A program made the translations under genes and the position numbers. A stretch of 15,753 bases of DNA from Oscillospiraceae bacterium (GTDB taxonomy: Bacteria > Bacillota_A > Clostridia > Oscillospirales > Oscillospiraceae). Below are positions 5,799 to 12,290 of the stretch, one piece after another. The stretch covers positions 1 to 15,753 of the forward strand of contig JAFZOC010000293.1 in the NCBI GenBank assembly GCA_017550765.1, given 5' to 3'. The notes under the pieces are model-generated. The model did no database searches and was not told the DNA's origin. It saw only the letters and a program-made list of their open reading frames with translations. How positions within the stretch are numbered: position 1 is the first letter of the stretch; each line of letters starts with the position of its first letter.

Positions 5799-6329
5799 TC
5801 ACACGTGCTCCATGTGGTCCTTGAGCATCTTGCGCAGCTTGGCTTCCGCGGGATAGCCCAGCTCCCGGATGAGGAGCTCTGCGGCCAGTTCGTCCGAGAT
5901 GTCCACCGTCACATGGGGCGAACTGTCGCGCAGGCTCAGGATGACCTCCAGGTAGCAGCGGCCCCGGGGGTCGATGTACAGGTACTTGCATACATACGCC
6001 CCGTACTTCTGCAGCACATGCGCCACGGAGCACACGTCCCCGTCGTACAGGCGCCCTTCCAGGTCCTTGTAGAAGTAGCCCTCTCCCACCAGCATCCGAT
6101 AGGCCCAGATCTCCCGGGTCTTCGGCCCGCCGAACAGGCCGACGCCCAGCAGCAGCGGGATCTTGACCATCCTGCGGGAGAGCTCCCCTGCCGCCTTGGC
6201 GTAGTCTTTCAGCAGCGGGGCGACCTGCCTGCAACGCGCGCGCAGCTCCGCCCGCTCCTTTTCCGCCGCCGTCTGTTTCTTCCGCTCTTCCTCCGCCAGT
6301 TCCTCGCGGATGCCGTCGAAAGCGCCCAT
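5799..6329 (-). CDS. Hypothetical protein with N-terminal coiled coil
   Basis: I do not recognise a family. The 176-residue protein starts with a highly charged helical segment (about residues 5-50, rich in E, K, R, A; probable coiled coil). Next comes a short hydrophobic, glycine-rich stretch (IPLLLGVGLFGG, 57-68), which is too short for a clear membrane span. The C-terminal half is mixed alpha/beta, with three cysteines (100, 114, 125) and a last charged helix. The ATG at 6327-6329 has a GGAGGAGGAG ribosome binding site a few nt upstream. The frame stays open far upstream, to 7328, but that part runs antisense or out of frame over the YwaF-like gene. It is last in the minus-strand run, 116 nt after the membrane-protein gene, with no terminator in that gap (only a GGCCC-GCAA-GGGCC hairpin). 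Confidence 0.72.
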   Translation of the reverse strand: MGAFDGIREELAEEERKKQTAAEKERAELRARCRQVAPLLKDYAKAAGELSRRMVKIPLLLGVGLFGGPKTREIWAYRMLVGEGYFYKDLEGRLYDGDVCSVAHVLQKYGAYVCKYLYIDPRGRCYLEVILSLRDSSPHVTVDISDELAAELLIRELGYPAEAKLRKMLKDHMEHV

Positions 6330-6445
6330 GGCTCCTCCTCCTTTATCGTGTCCGGCCCTTGCGGGCCTTGATCGTTCTTTCCGTTTTCCGCTGTCGTGCG
6401 GGCGGGGACGCCTCGGTGTCCAGGCTGCCCCCGGCTCCTGCCGCG

Positions 6446-7225
6446 CTAGGCTCTCCCCCTGCGGACGACGAGGAGATGGCGCAGCCCGTACCAGAGCGCC
6501 GTGACGACGACGGCGGTGAGGGAGTAGGCCAGGAGATAGCCGCCATAGCCGCCGCGGGCGTAGGCTCCGGCGAAGGGCGAGCCGTTCCCCGGGCCGGCCA
6601 TGAACCAGTAGTTCGTACCGGTGGCCCTGTCGAACAGATACATGAGCGCAGCGCCCACCGCCATGAAGAGCAGCGAGCCGCGTAGGTCCCGCCGGAGGTC
6701 CCCGCTCCGGTCCGCCGCCTCCCCGATCCTCACGAGGACCGACGCCCCGTAGGCGGAGAGGAGCCCGTGGGCCAGGAAGCTGGAGACGCTCAGGTAGTTC
6801 CAGAAGGGGACGTACAGCCAGTCCGGGAAGAGGAGGGCGGCCCAGGTCCCCAGGAGCCCCGGATGGAAGAGCGCCGCGCCGAGGAGAGCGTGGAGCCCTG
6901 CGGCGGCGCTGCCGGGCCGCGCGTCTCCCGTCCAGGCGTGGACCGGGGCCAGCAGGAACAGCAGCGTGCAGACGTGGAGCGGCAGGGTATAGCGGCTGAA
7001 ATGCCCCAGGAGGGCGGTGACGCCGTACTCGCAGAGGCAGAAGAAGAGGACGGCCGCGCTCAGGACGCGGTCGGCGCGGCGCCGGCGGTCCCCGTCCATC
7101 TTCTTGTAGCGCAGCGCATAGCAGACCGTGGCCGCCAGAAAGACGGCGAGATAGGCCAGGTGCATGGGGCAAAAGGGCTCGCTGCCCGCGCCCGCCGGCA
7201 GATCGTCTCCGTGGATCCAGAACAC
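6446..7225 (-). CDS. YwaF/TMEM164-like integral membrane protein (TIGR02206 type)
   Basis: A 259-residue protein with about seven hydrophobic spans (near 21-39, 53-73, 80-97, 108-134, 147-166, 184-199, 228-247). Two segments are characteristic of the YwaF/TMEM164 group: LPLHVCTLLFLLAP (81-94, with the His-x-Cys pair inside a membrane span) and GTNYWFMAGPGNGSP (203-217). The function of this group in bacteria is not established. The start is a GTG at 7223-7225. AAGGAGG lies 13 nt upstream, rather far, and AAAAGG lies 3 nt upstream, rather near, so the start is less certain than others. It follows the frameshifted gene by 59 nt, without a terminator, and precedes the coiled-coil gene on the same strand. 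Confidence 0.78.
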   Translation of the reverse strand: MFWIHGDDLPAGAGSEPFCPMHLAYLAVFLAATVCYALRYKKMDGDRRRRADRVLSAAVLFFCLCEYGVTALLGHFSRYTLPLHVCTLLFLLAPVHAWTGDARPGSAAAGLHALLGAALFHPGLLGTWAALLFPDWLYVPFWNYLSVSSFLAHGLLSAYGASVLVRIGEAADRSGDLRRDLRGSLLFMAVGAALMYLFDRATGTNYWFMAGPGNGSPFAGAYARGGYGGYLLAYSLTAVVVTALWYGLRHLLVVRRGRA

Positions 7226-7284
7226 GCGCCTTTTCCCGCCTCCTTCCGCGCCGAAGCTCCGCGTTCAACGCCGGGAAGCGCTCG

Positions 7285-7698
7285 TCACGCGTCCTCTCCC
7301 CAGCCGTCTCCCTGGCCCCGGGCTTCATAGAACTTGCGGATCCTCTCTTCTATATAGCCCAGGCGTTCCTTCATGCTGATCCTGAGGCACTCATTGCCCA
7401 GCACGCCCTGCAGCTCAAAGGCTTCATCCCGCTCCTGCTCGTCGCCCTCGGACATTTCGCCGAGCTTTGCATACACTCTGCTCTCCTGTTCCGAGGCGCC
7501 GCGCGTACGCCAGGGATCGTGATCCCGCTCCATGCTGAACAGCGGTTTGAAGCTGAAAGAATACTCAAAGTAACTTTTCAGCTTCTCTTCCGCGCGATCC
7601 AGCCGCTCCTCTTCGCTCAGCTCCTCGTCCGTCAGGATCGCCATCGTCTCCGCGAAGAGCTTGCTGTCGTAGGGGCTTTCCAGATCCAGCTTTTGCAT
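7285..7698 (-). CDS. Hypothetical acidic helical protein (3' part of an apparently frameshifted gene)
   Basis: I recognise no family. The open part encodes 137 residues, strongly charged and helical, e.g. a Glu-rich region at 24-42 and KERLGYIEERIRKFYEARG near the end. There is no signal peptide or membrane span. The ATG at 7696-7698 has no usable ribosome binding site. A much better start (ATG 7782-7784 with AGGAGG six nt upstream) lies in another frame and runs into stops. Adding one G to the GGGG run at 7725-7728 joins the two into a continuous 166-residue protein. I therefore read the gene as broken by a one-base deletion or a sequencing error. Base composition is a little less GC-rich than the neighbours. 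It lies between the M13 peptidase and the YwaF-like gene on the same strand. Confidence 0.6.
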   Translation of the reverse strand: MQKLDLESPYDSKLFAETMAILTDEELSEEERLDRAEEKLKSYFEYSFSFKPLFSMERDHDPWRTRGASEQESRVYAKLGEMSEGDEQERDEAFELQGVLGNECLRISMKERLGYIEERIRKFYEARGQGDGWGEDA

Positions 7699-7796
7699 CC
7701 ACTTTGAGATCCGAATTTCCTGCTCCCCGGCGTTTTATTCCCGGAATGCGTTGGATCGTCATGCTTTCCGTGTTTCGCGCTCATAGTATCCCTCCT
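7699..7796 (-). pseudogene. 5' part of the frameshifted gene with its ribosome binding site
   Basis: AGGAGG (7791-7796) is followed after 6 nt by ATG (7782-7784). The reading frame MSAKHGKHDDPTHSG continues through NKTPG and then leaves the downstream frame at the GGGG run (7725-7728). In the downstream frame an in-frame TAA lies just upstream of that run, so the junction must be within the few bases after it. Confidence 0.55.
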
Positions 7797-7829
7797 GGAT
7801 CTCATGTATGCCGGGTCGGCTCCGGGCTT

Positions 7830-7858
7830 CGCGCCCGAACGCTTTCGCGTCGGGCGCG
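7830..7858. other. GAAA-capped hairpin downstream of the M13 peptidase gene
   Basis: On the minus strand a 12-bp stem with one bulged base (arms 7847-7858 and 7830-7842) closes a GAAA tetraloop, starting 10 nt after the peptidase stop. No T-run follows, so it may protect the mRNA 3' end or be a weak terminator before the next gene. Confidence 0.5.
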
Positions 7859-7868
7859 GCGGGGCTTG

Positions 7869-9776
7869 TCACCAGATGCTGATGCGCTTGTCGGGCGCGA
7901 TGTACATTTGGTCGGTCTCGGTGACGCCGAAGGCCTCGTACCACTCGGGGAAGTTCCGGGGCGCCATATTGGCCCGCAGGACCGCCGGCGAATGCACGTC
8001 TCTGGCCAGCAGGAGCTGGATGTACTCCTCCTTGGCCTTCATGCACCAGACCCGGGCCCAGTTCCTGAAGTAGGCCTGGAAGTCCGCGTCGGGGAGCCCG
8101 TGTACGATCTCCAGGGTGACGCCCATGCCGCCGTTGTCGGCGATGTTCTCGCTGACCGTGAGCTCGCCGCTGACCTTGCCGCCGTGGAACTCGATGCCGT
8201 CGAACTGCTCGATCATGTCCTTGGTCAGTTCTTTGAAGGCCGCGAAGTCCTCCTCGGTCCACCAGTTCTTCAGATCGCCGTGCTCGTCGAATTTGGCGCC
8301 GTTGTTGTCGAAGGCGTGGGAGATCTCGTGGCCGATGACCGCGCCGATGCCGCCCAGGTTCTCGCTGGCGCTCTGGCTCAGGCTGTAGAAGGGCTTCTGC
8401 AGGATCGCGGCGGGGAAGGTGATGTCATTGGCGCTGGGGTTGTAGCAGGCGTTGACCATGTGGCCGGGCATCAGCCACTCCGTGCGGTCCACAGGCTCCC
8501 AGAGCTTCTCGAAGACGTCCTTCACGCGGATCGTATAGAGCCGCATCATGACCGGCAACAGGGCCTCCTCCTCATCGAAGACCAGCTTGGACCAGATCTC
8601 CTTGATCTCGTCGGGGTAGCCCATCTTGATCTCGATGGTGGAGAGCTTCTTGATGGCCTGCTCCCTGGTGGCGGGGGCCAGGAAGCTGTTCCGCGCCATC
8701 CGGAGCTTATAGGTCTCGATGATCTTCCTGACCATCTCCACCACGTCTTTTTTCGCCTCTTCGCCGAAGTAGGTCCTGCCGTAGTAGACGCCGATGGGTT
8801 CGGCATACATGTCGGAGGCGATCCGGTATGCCTGCTTCTCCAGCGGGGGATCGGCGGCGATGCCGGTGAGCGCCCGGATATAGGTCTTCCCCAGCGCGGC
8901 CAGCTCTTCGGAGAGGTAGGCCGTGGCCCGCAGCAGGGCCTTCACCGACGCCCAGTGCAGGTAGCGCGGGAGATCGGCCTCGGTGAAGTAGCTGCTCATC
9001 CCCTGGACCGCTCTGCGGTCGTAGACGATCAGGGTCTCGGGGACCTTCTCGCCGTAGAGGTCCCGCAGCAGCTTCTTGATGTCGAAGGGCGCCACGCAGG
9101 CGGCGACCTCGTCCGCAGACATGGGGTCGTGGCACTTGTAGTATTCCGACCACTCCAGCGCGCTCTTGACCTTCTTCGCCACCAGCGCGTCGAAGGTGAG
9201 CGTATCCGCCAGATACTGCCTCTGCTCCTCCTCGGACAGCGGCGTGTACGCCAGCACCTTGGCGGCCATGTCCGCGTACAGCGCCAGGAGCTGCTTGCCG
9301 GCGGGGTTATCCTCCGCGTAATAGGTGGTGTCCGGCAGGATGATCTCGGGGCCCAGGACGATGAAGCAGTGCTTCTCCGCGTCCTGCATATCGGCTTCCA
9401 CCGCTACCCGCACCGGCAGATCGACGCCCCGGAACAGCAGCTCGGCCGCCCGCGCGTTGAGCTCGTCCACGGTCCGGATCCCCTGGAGCTCCTCCAGCAG
9501 GGGCAGAGCGGGGGCGATCCCCTCTCTGTTGCGCCGCTCCGTGTCCAGCACCTTCTTGTACAGCGCGATGGCATAGCGCATCTCCGGGATGTCAGTGGTC
9601 TTGCTGCCCTCCGCGAAGGCCTTGAAGTCCGCCATCATGATCTTTTCCACATCCTGGTCCAGGTCGGAGAAACCGCCCGTGGTGGGCCGGTCCTCCGGGA
9701 TCACGGCCGTCTTGAGCCATTCCCCGTTGACCGCTTCGTACAGGTCGTCCTGGATCCTGACCGTTTCTTCGCTCAT
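7869..9776 (-). CDS. pepO: M13 family zinc metallopeptidase (neprilysin/PepO-like endopeptidase)
   Basis: A 635-residue oligopeptide endopeptidase. The zinc site is intact: HEISH (His483, Glu484, His487) and SENIADNGG with Glu543 as third ligand and Asp547 behind it. Other family landmarks are NACYNPSANDITFPAAILQ (442-460), the HSPAVLR segment (His595, Arg601) that holds the peptide C terminus, and the terminal Trp (ISIW). The N-terminal part (about 5-400) is the helical M13 cap domain. No signal peptide or anchor is seen, so it probably acts in the cytoplasm on short peptides, like lactococcal PepO. The length is normal. The ATG has AAAGGAG 9 nt upstream. It has its own promoter and is the first gene of a minus-strand run. 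The symbol is by family resemblance. Confidence 0.95.
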   Translation of the reverse strand: MSEETVRIQDDLYEAVNGEWLKTAVIPEDRPTTGGFSDLDQDVEKIMMADFKAFAEGSKTTDIPEMRYAIALYKKVLDTERRNREGIAPALPLLEELQGIRTVDELNARAAELLFRGVDLPVRVAVEADMQDAEKHCFIVLGPEIILPDTTYYAEDNPAGKQLLALYADMAAKVLAYTPLSEEEQRQYLADTLTFDALVAKKVKSALEWSEYYKCHDPMSADEVAACVAPFDIKKLLRDLYGEKVPETLIVYDRRAVQGMSSYFTEADLPRYLHWASVKALLRATAYLSEELAALGKTYIRALTGIAADPPLEKQAYRIASDMYAEPIGVYYGRTYFGEEAKKDVVEMVRKIIETYKLRMARNSFLAPATREQAIKKLSTIEIKMGYPDEIKEIWSKLVFDEEEALLPVMMRLYTIRVKDVFEKLWEPVDRTEWLMPGHMVNACYNPSANDITFPAAILQKPFYSLSQSASENLGGIGAVIGHEISHAFDNNGAKFDEHGDLKNWWTEEDFAAFKELTKDMIEQFDGIEFHGGKVSGELTVSENIADNGGMGVTLEIVHGLPDADFQAYFRNWARVWCMKAKEEYIQLLLARDVHSPAVLRANMAPRNFPEWYEAFGVTETDQMYIAPDKRISIW

Positions 9777-9837
9777 CCTTGTGTGCTCCTTTCCGTTCTC
9801 GACGCGCCGGTCCTCCGGCGCGCCCTATTCATGATAT

Positions 9838-9866
9838 ATTCTAGTATAAGAGCCGCCGGGTGTAAA
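9838..9866 (-). promoter_or_regulatory. Promoter of the M13 peptidase gene
   Basis: On the minus strand TTTACA (9861-9866), a 17-bp spacer and TAGAAT (9838-9843) stand about 60 nt before the start codon. The leader then folds into a perfect 8-bp hairpin with an AGGA loop (9803-9822), which ends about 25 nt before the start codon and leaves the ribosome binding site free. Confidence 0.65.
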
Positions 9867-9897
9867 GGTCTTTTGCCCTCCGGCGCAGCTCCGGTCC

Positions 9898-10060
9898 ATA
9901 CGAAGACCTAATAAGAGGAAGACAAAAATTCGCGAGATGGATCTATGTCAGGCGAGGCGCTTTCCGCAGCGAATAATGGAGATATATTTGCAAGGGAAGC
10001 AACGAAGCATGACGTAGATCCGGCCGCGAAGATCGTCTGATCTCTATTAGGTCTTCGTAT
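9898..10060. mobile_element. MITE-like palindromic element (163 bp)
   Basis: Perfect 16-bp terminal inverted repeats (9898-9913 and 10045-10060) frame a region that is itself an imperfect palindrome almost to its centre. TTCGCG, GGATCTA-GTCA, GCTTTCC/GGGAAGC and GCGAATA/TATTTGC recur in register on both arms. Each end carries TA, which would fit a TA target duplication as made by IS630/mariner-type transposases. Because TA is self-complementary this is not proof. The element is visibly AT-richer than its surroundings and encodes nothing. Its right end touches the stop codon of the glycosylase gene. It could instead be a structured RNA or a large 3' hairpin. Confidence 0.55.
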
Positions 10061-11256
10061 CAGTCCCATCCCACGCTCCTGCAGTCGTTGAAGCGGCTGA
10101 AGCGGCGAAGCGTCTGCTCCAGGGCAGCCTGCAGCTTTTTCGTCTGCCGGACGCCGGGCTCCCACCAGAGGCCCTTGACGCGCAGGCTCCCGCTCTTCCG
10201 CTCCGCCGCGCAGTCGATCCGCCCCACAAAGCGCTCGCCGTACAGGATCGGCAGAGCATAGTAGCCGTATCTGCGCTTCTCCGCCGGGGCATAGATCTCC
10301 CAGGCATAGTCGAACCCCCACAGGGCCTTGACCAGCGCCTTGTCCCAGAGCAAAGGGTCCAGGGGCGCCAGGAACTCCATGCGCGGCTTTCGCTCCTCCT
10401 GTCCGTCCAGAACGCCCCGCAGCAGCGTCTCGTCCTTGGCGCAGCAGAAGAAGGGCGTTTTGATCCCCTCCACCTGCACCGGCAGGATCAGGCCGTCTGT
10501 CTCCAGCCGGGCCAGGGCGGCCTTTCGCTTTTCCGCGTTCAGCCCGATCCCCAGGAAGGCCGGGCTGTTCCTGTCCCAGAGCAGACCCACGGCTCCGATC
10601 CGCCGCAGGATGCGCCAGTCAAGAAAGTCTTCCTCGTCCCTGAAGGGGTCTTCCGCCTGGAGCAGGGCCGCAGGCAGATGCCGCTCCGCCAGATCGTAGA
10701 CCTTCCGGCTGCCCTTCTTGTGGTGGATCACCAGCACGCCGTCGGTGTACAGCTGCTCCAGGACTGACCGGGCCGCCGGGGACCTCTTGTGCCAGTTCCC
10801 GCTCCAATGCATAGAGGAGTGCCAGAAGATCTCCCCTTCGATCGGCAGCGTGTCGCTGGAGACGGGACCGTTTTCCCGGATATATGCCAGGGCCTGCTCC
10901 TCCAGTTGGGCAAGGCCCGGGAACGCAGCCCCCTGCTCCCGGCTCCGGGTCCGGTAGGAGAAAAAGCAGGGCCAGTCCTCCGTCGGCCAGATGGAGAGCT
11001 CCTTGTCCGAGTAGTCGATCAGGGCCCGGTCCTCATACAGGAGCGCCTGCAGCATGCTTTTTTGAAAGCCCTTGACCCGGGACTGCAGGGTCAGCTCCGC
11101 GTTCTTTCCGCAGACGTCCACGGGATCGAACTGGATGCAGCCCGCCTGCCGGATGTAGGCGCAGGCGCCCTCTTTTCCTGCGAAGCGATACGCCCCGAGC
11201 AGGCCCTGCTTCGCCAGGATGAACTGTCGTGCCTGCTGTCTGGTGATCGTCATCAT
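10060..11256 (-). CDS. YcaQ/AlkX-type DNA glycosylase (winged-helix HTH_42 family)
   Basis: A 398-residue protein of the YcaQ/AlkZ superfamily, built of winged-helix domains that remove bulky alkylated bases and unhook DNA interstrand crosslinks. The catalytic signature Q-x-D is visible as IQFDPVDV (Gln42, Asp44), which places it with YcaQ/AlkX rather than the Q-x-Q AlkZ group. Other family stretches are YSDKELSIWPTEDWPCFF (82-99), FLAPLDPLLWDK and the C-terminal GRIDCAAERKSGSLRVKGLWWEPG. I chose the ATG at 11254-11256 (MMTITRQQ), with GGGAG 9 nt upstream, over the ATG six codons earlier, which lacks a ribosome binding site. It follows the radical SAM gene by 41 nt and is probably co-transcribed. 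Its stop codon overlaps the end of the palindromic element. Confidence 0.86.
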   Translation of the reverse strand: MMTITRQQARQFILAKQGLLGAYRFAGKEGACAYIRQAGCIQFDPVDVCGKNAELTLQSRVKGFQKSMLQALLYEDRALIDYSDKELSIWPTEDWPCFFSYRTRSREQGAAFPGLAQLEEQALAYIRENGPVSSDTLPIEGEIFWHSSMHWSGNWHKRSPAARSVLEQLYTDGVLVIHHKKGSRKVYDLAERHLPAALLQAEDPFRDEEDFLDWRILRRIGAVGLLWDRNSPAFLGIGLNAEKRKAALARLETDGLILPVQVEGIKTPFFCCAKDETLLRGVLDGQEERKPRMEFLAPLDPLLWDKALVKALWGFDYAWEIYAPAEKRRYGYYALPILYGERFVGRIDCAAERKSGSLRVKGLWWEPGVRQTKKLQAALEQTLRRFSRFNDCRSVGWD

Positions 11257-11297
11257 GTCCCCAGTCTCCCACATGTTTTCTACAACGCGTCTGTCTC

Positions 11298-12173
11298 TCA
11301 GCCGAAGAGACTGATCTGGGGATACTTCTCCGGCAGCTCGCGCAGATAGGCGAAGCAGGCCTCCGGCGTGGACAGCATGCCGTTCTCCCGGCAGATCTTC
11401 CGAAAGAGCGCCTGCAGCTCCTTCGCCCGGGGGCTGGGCAGCTCATAGGCGTTGCCGTAGCGCCGGATGTACCGCGCCTTCAGCCCCGGAAAGTGCTTGT
11501 CCAGCGCCGCGTAGTAGTATTCCCGGTCCCCCTCCCGCAGGGTCAGGCCCATGCCGAAGTCGATCACGCCCTTGACGCCGGTCCGGGCGCAGGCATCCAG
11601 GATCGCTGTGACGTTCTCCTCGGTGTCGTTGATGAAGGGCAGGATCGGCGTCATCCACACCACGGTGGGGATGCCCCGCTCCCGCAGCTCTTCCAGCACC
11701 TCGATCCGGCGGCGGGTGGTGCAGACATTGGGCTCCAGGATCCGGCACAGGTCGTCGTCATAGGTGGTCAGCGTCATCTGCACCACGCATTTGGCCGTGC
11801 GGTGGATCTCCTCCAGCAGGTCCAGATCCCGCAGGATCCGGTCGGACTTGGTCAGGACCGTCGCGCCGAAGCCCTGGTCCCGGACGATCTCCAGGCAGCG
11901 CCGGGTGAGCCCCAGCTCCTCCTCGCAGTGCATGTAGGGGTCGGACATGGAGCCCGTGCCGATCATGCACTTGCGCCGTTTCGCTCTCAGGGCCTGCGCC
12001 AGCAGCTCCGGCGCGTTCCGCTTCACCTCCACGTCCTCAAAGGGGCTCGGGGGCCCATAGCAGCGGCTCCGGCTGTCGCAGTAGATGCAGCCGTGGGTGC
12101 AGCCCCGATAGATGTTCATGCCGGCAGACCCGCCGCTGCCGTTCAGGATCCCCTTGGCTTCCACAAAATGCAT
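11298..12173 (-). CDS. SPL-like radical SAM protein (COG1533 type)
   Basis: A 291-residue iron-sulfur enzyme. RGCTHGCIYC holds Cys25, Cys29 and Cys32 in the radical SAM C-x3-C-x2-C spacing, which binds a 4Fe-4S cluster and S-adenosylmethionine. GTGSMSDPY (72-80), TVLTKSD (104-110) and WMTPILPFINDTEENV (193-208) follow in the order usual for SplB-related proteins of unknown function. True spore photoproduct lyase is somewhat longer and has a further Cys donating hydrogen near the C terminus; here only Cys258 and Cys271 are late, so lyase activity cannot be assumed. The ATG has GCAGGAG 9 nt upstream. No clear promoter was found in the 117-nt gap before it, so it may be read through from the MoxR operon. 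Confidence 0.88.
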   Translation of the reverse strand: MHFVEAKGILNGSGGSAGMNIYRGCTHGCIYCDSRSRCYGPPSPFEDVEVKRNAPELLAQALRAKRRKCMIGTGSMSDPYMHCEEELGLTRRCLEIVRDQGFGATVLTKSDRILRDLDLLEEIHRTAKCVVQMTLTTYDDDLCRILEPNVCTTRRRIEVLEELRERGIPTVVWMTPILPFINDTEENVTAILDACARTGVKGVIDFGMGLTLREGDREYYYAALDKHFPGLKARYIRRYGNAYELPSPRAKELQALFRKICRENGMLSTPEACFAYLRELPEKYPQISLFG

Positions 12174-12210
12174 TGGTCGATACTCCTGCGTCTCTGTTCG
12201 TTCCTGTATC

Positions 12211-12282
12211 CTCCCGGCCCGGCACAGCCGCCCCGCGGCGAACAGTCCCGCGTGACAGGCTCCGCCGCCGCGGGGCCGGGAG
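12211..12282 (-). other. Large nested hairpin between the DUF4129 and radical SAM genes
   Basis: On the minus strand a 9- to 10-bp outer stem (12273-12282 with 12211-12220) encloses an inner stem (CCGCGGCG at 12266-12273 with 12233-12240). The inner stem closes a 25-nt loop. It starts 8 nt after the DUF4129-like stop and ends about 37 nt before the radical SAM start. No T-run follows, so it is not a canonical terminator; it could be an mRNA processing site or leader structure. Confidence 0.5.
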
Positions 12283-12290
12283 AACCCCCG

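Noticed and set aside
6330..7328. N-terminal extension of the coiled-coil gene (frame open from 7328)
   Set aside because: It covers the YwaF-like membrane gene in another frame and is Arg/Pro-rich. The ATG at 6329 has a strong ribosome binding site.
7720..7735. Programmed -1 ribosomal frameshift in the hypothetical gene
   Set aside because: The GGGG site does not form an X-XXY-YYZ slippery heptamer in the incoming frame, so a one-base deletion or sequencing error is simpler.
7704..9911. 735-codon + strand open frame opposite the M13 peptidase
   Set aside because: It is the complement of a clear metallopeptidase gene with HEISH and ENIAD motifs. Its translation is rich in D, V, L, G and Q with no family resemblance, as expected of a high-GC shadow frame.
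11298..12173. Naming the radical SAM protein spore photoproduct lyase (SplB)
   Set aside because: Only the general COG1533 pattern is visible; the lyase-specific cysteine and length are not convincing.
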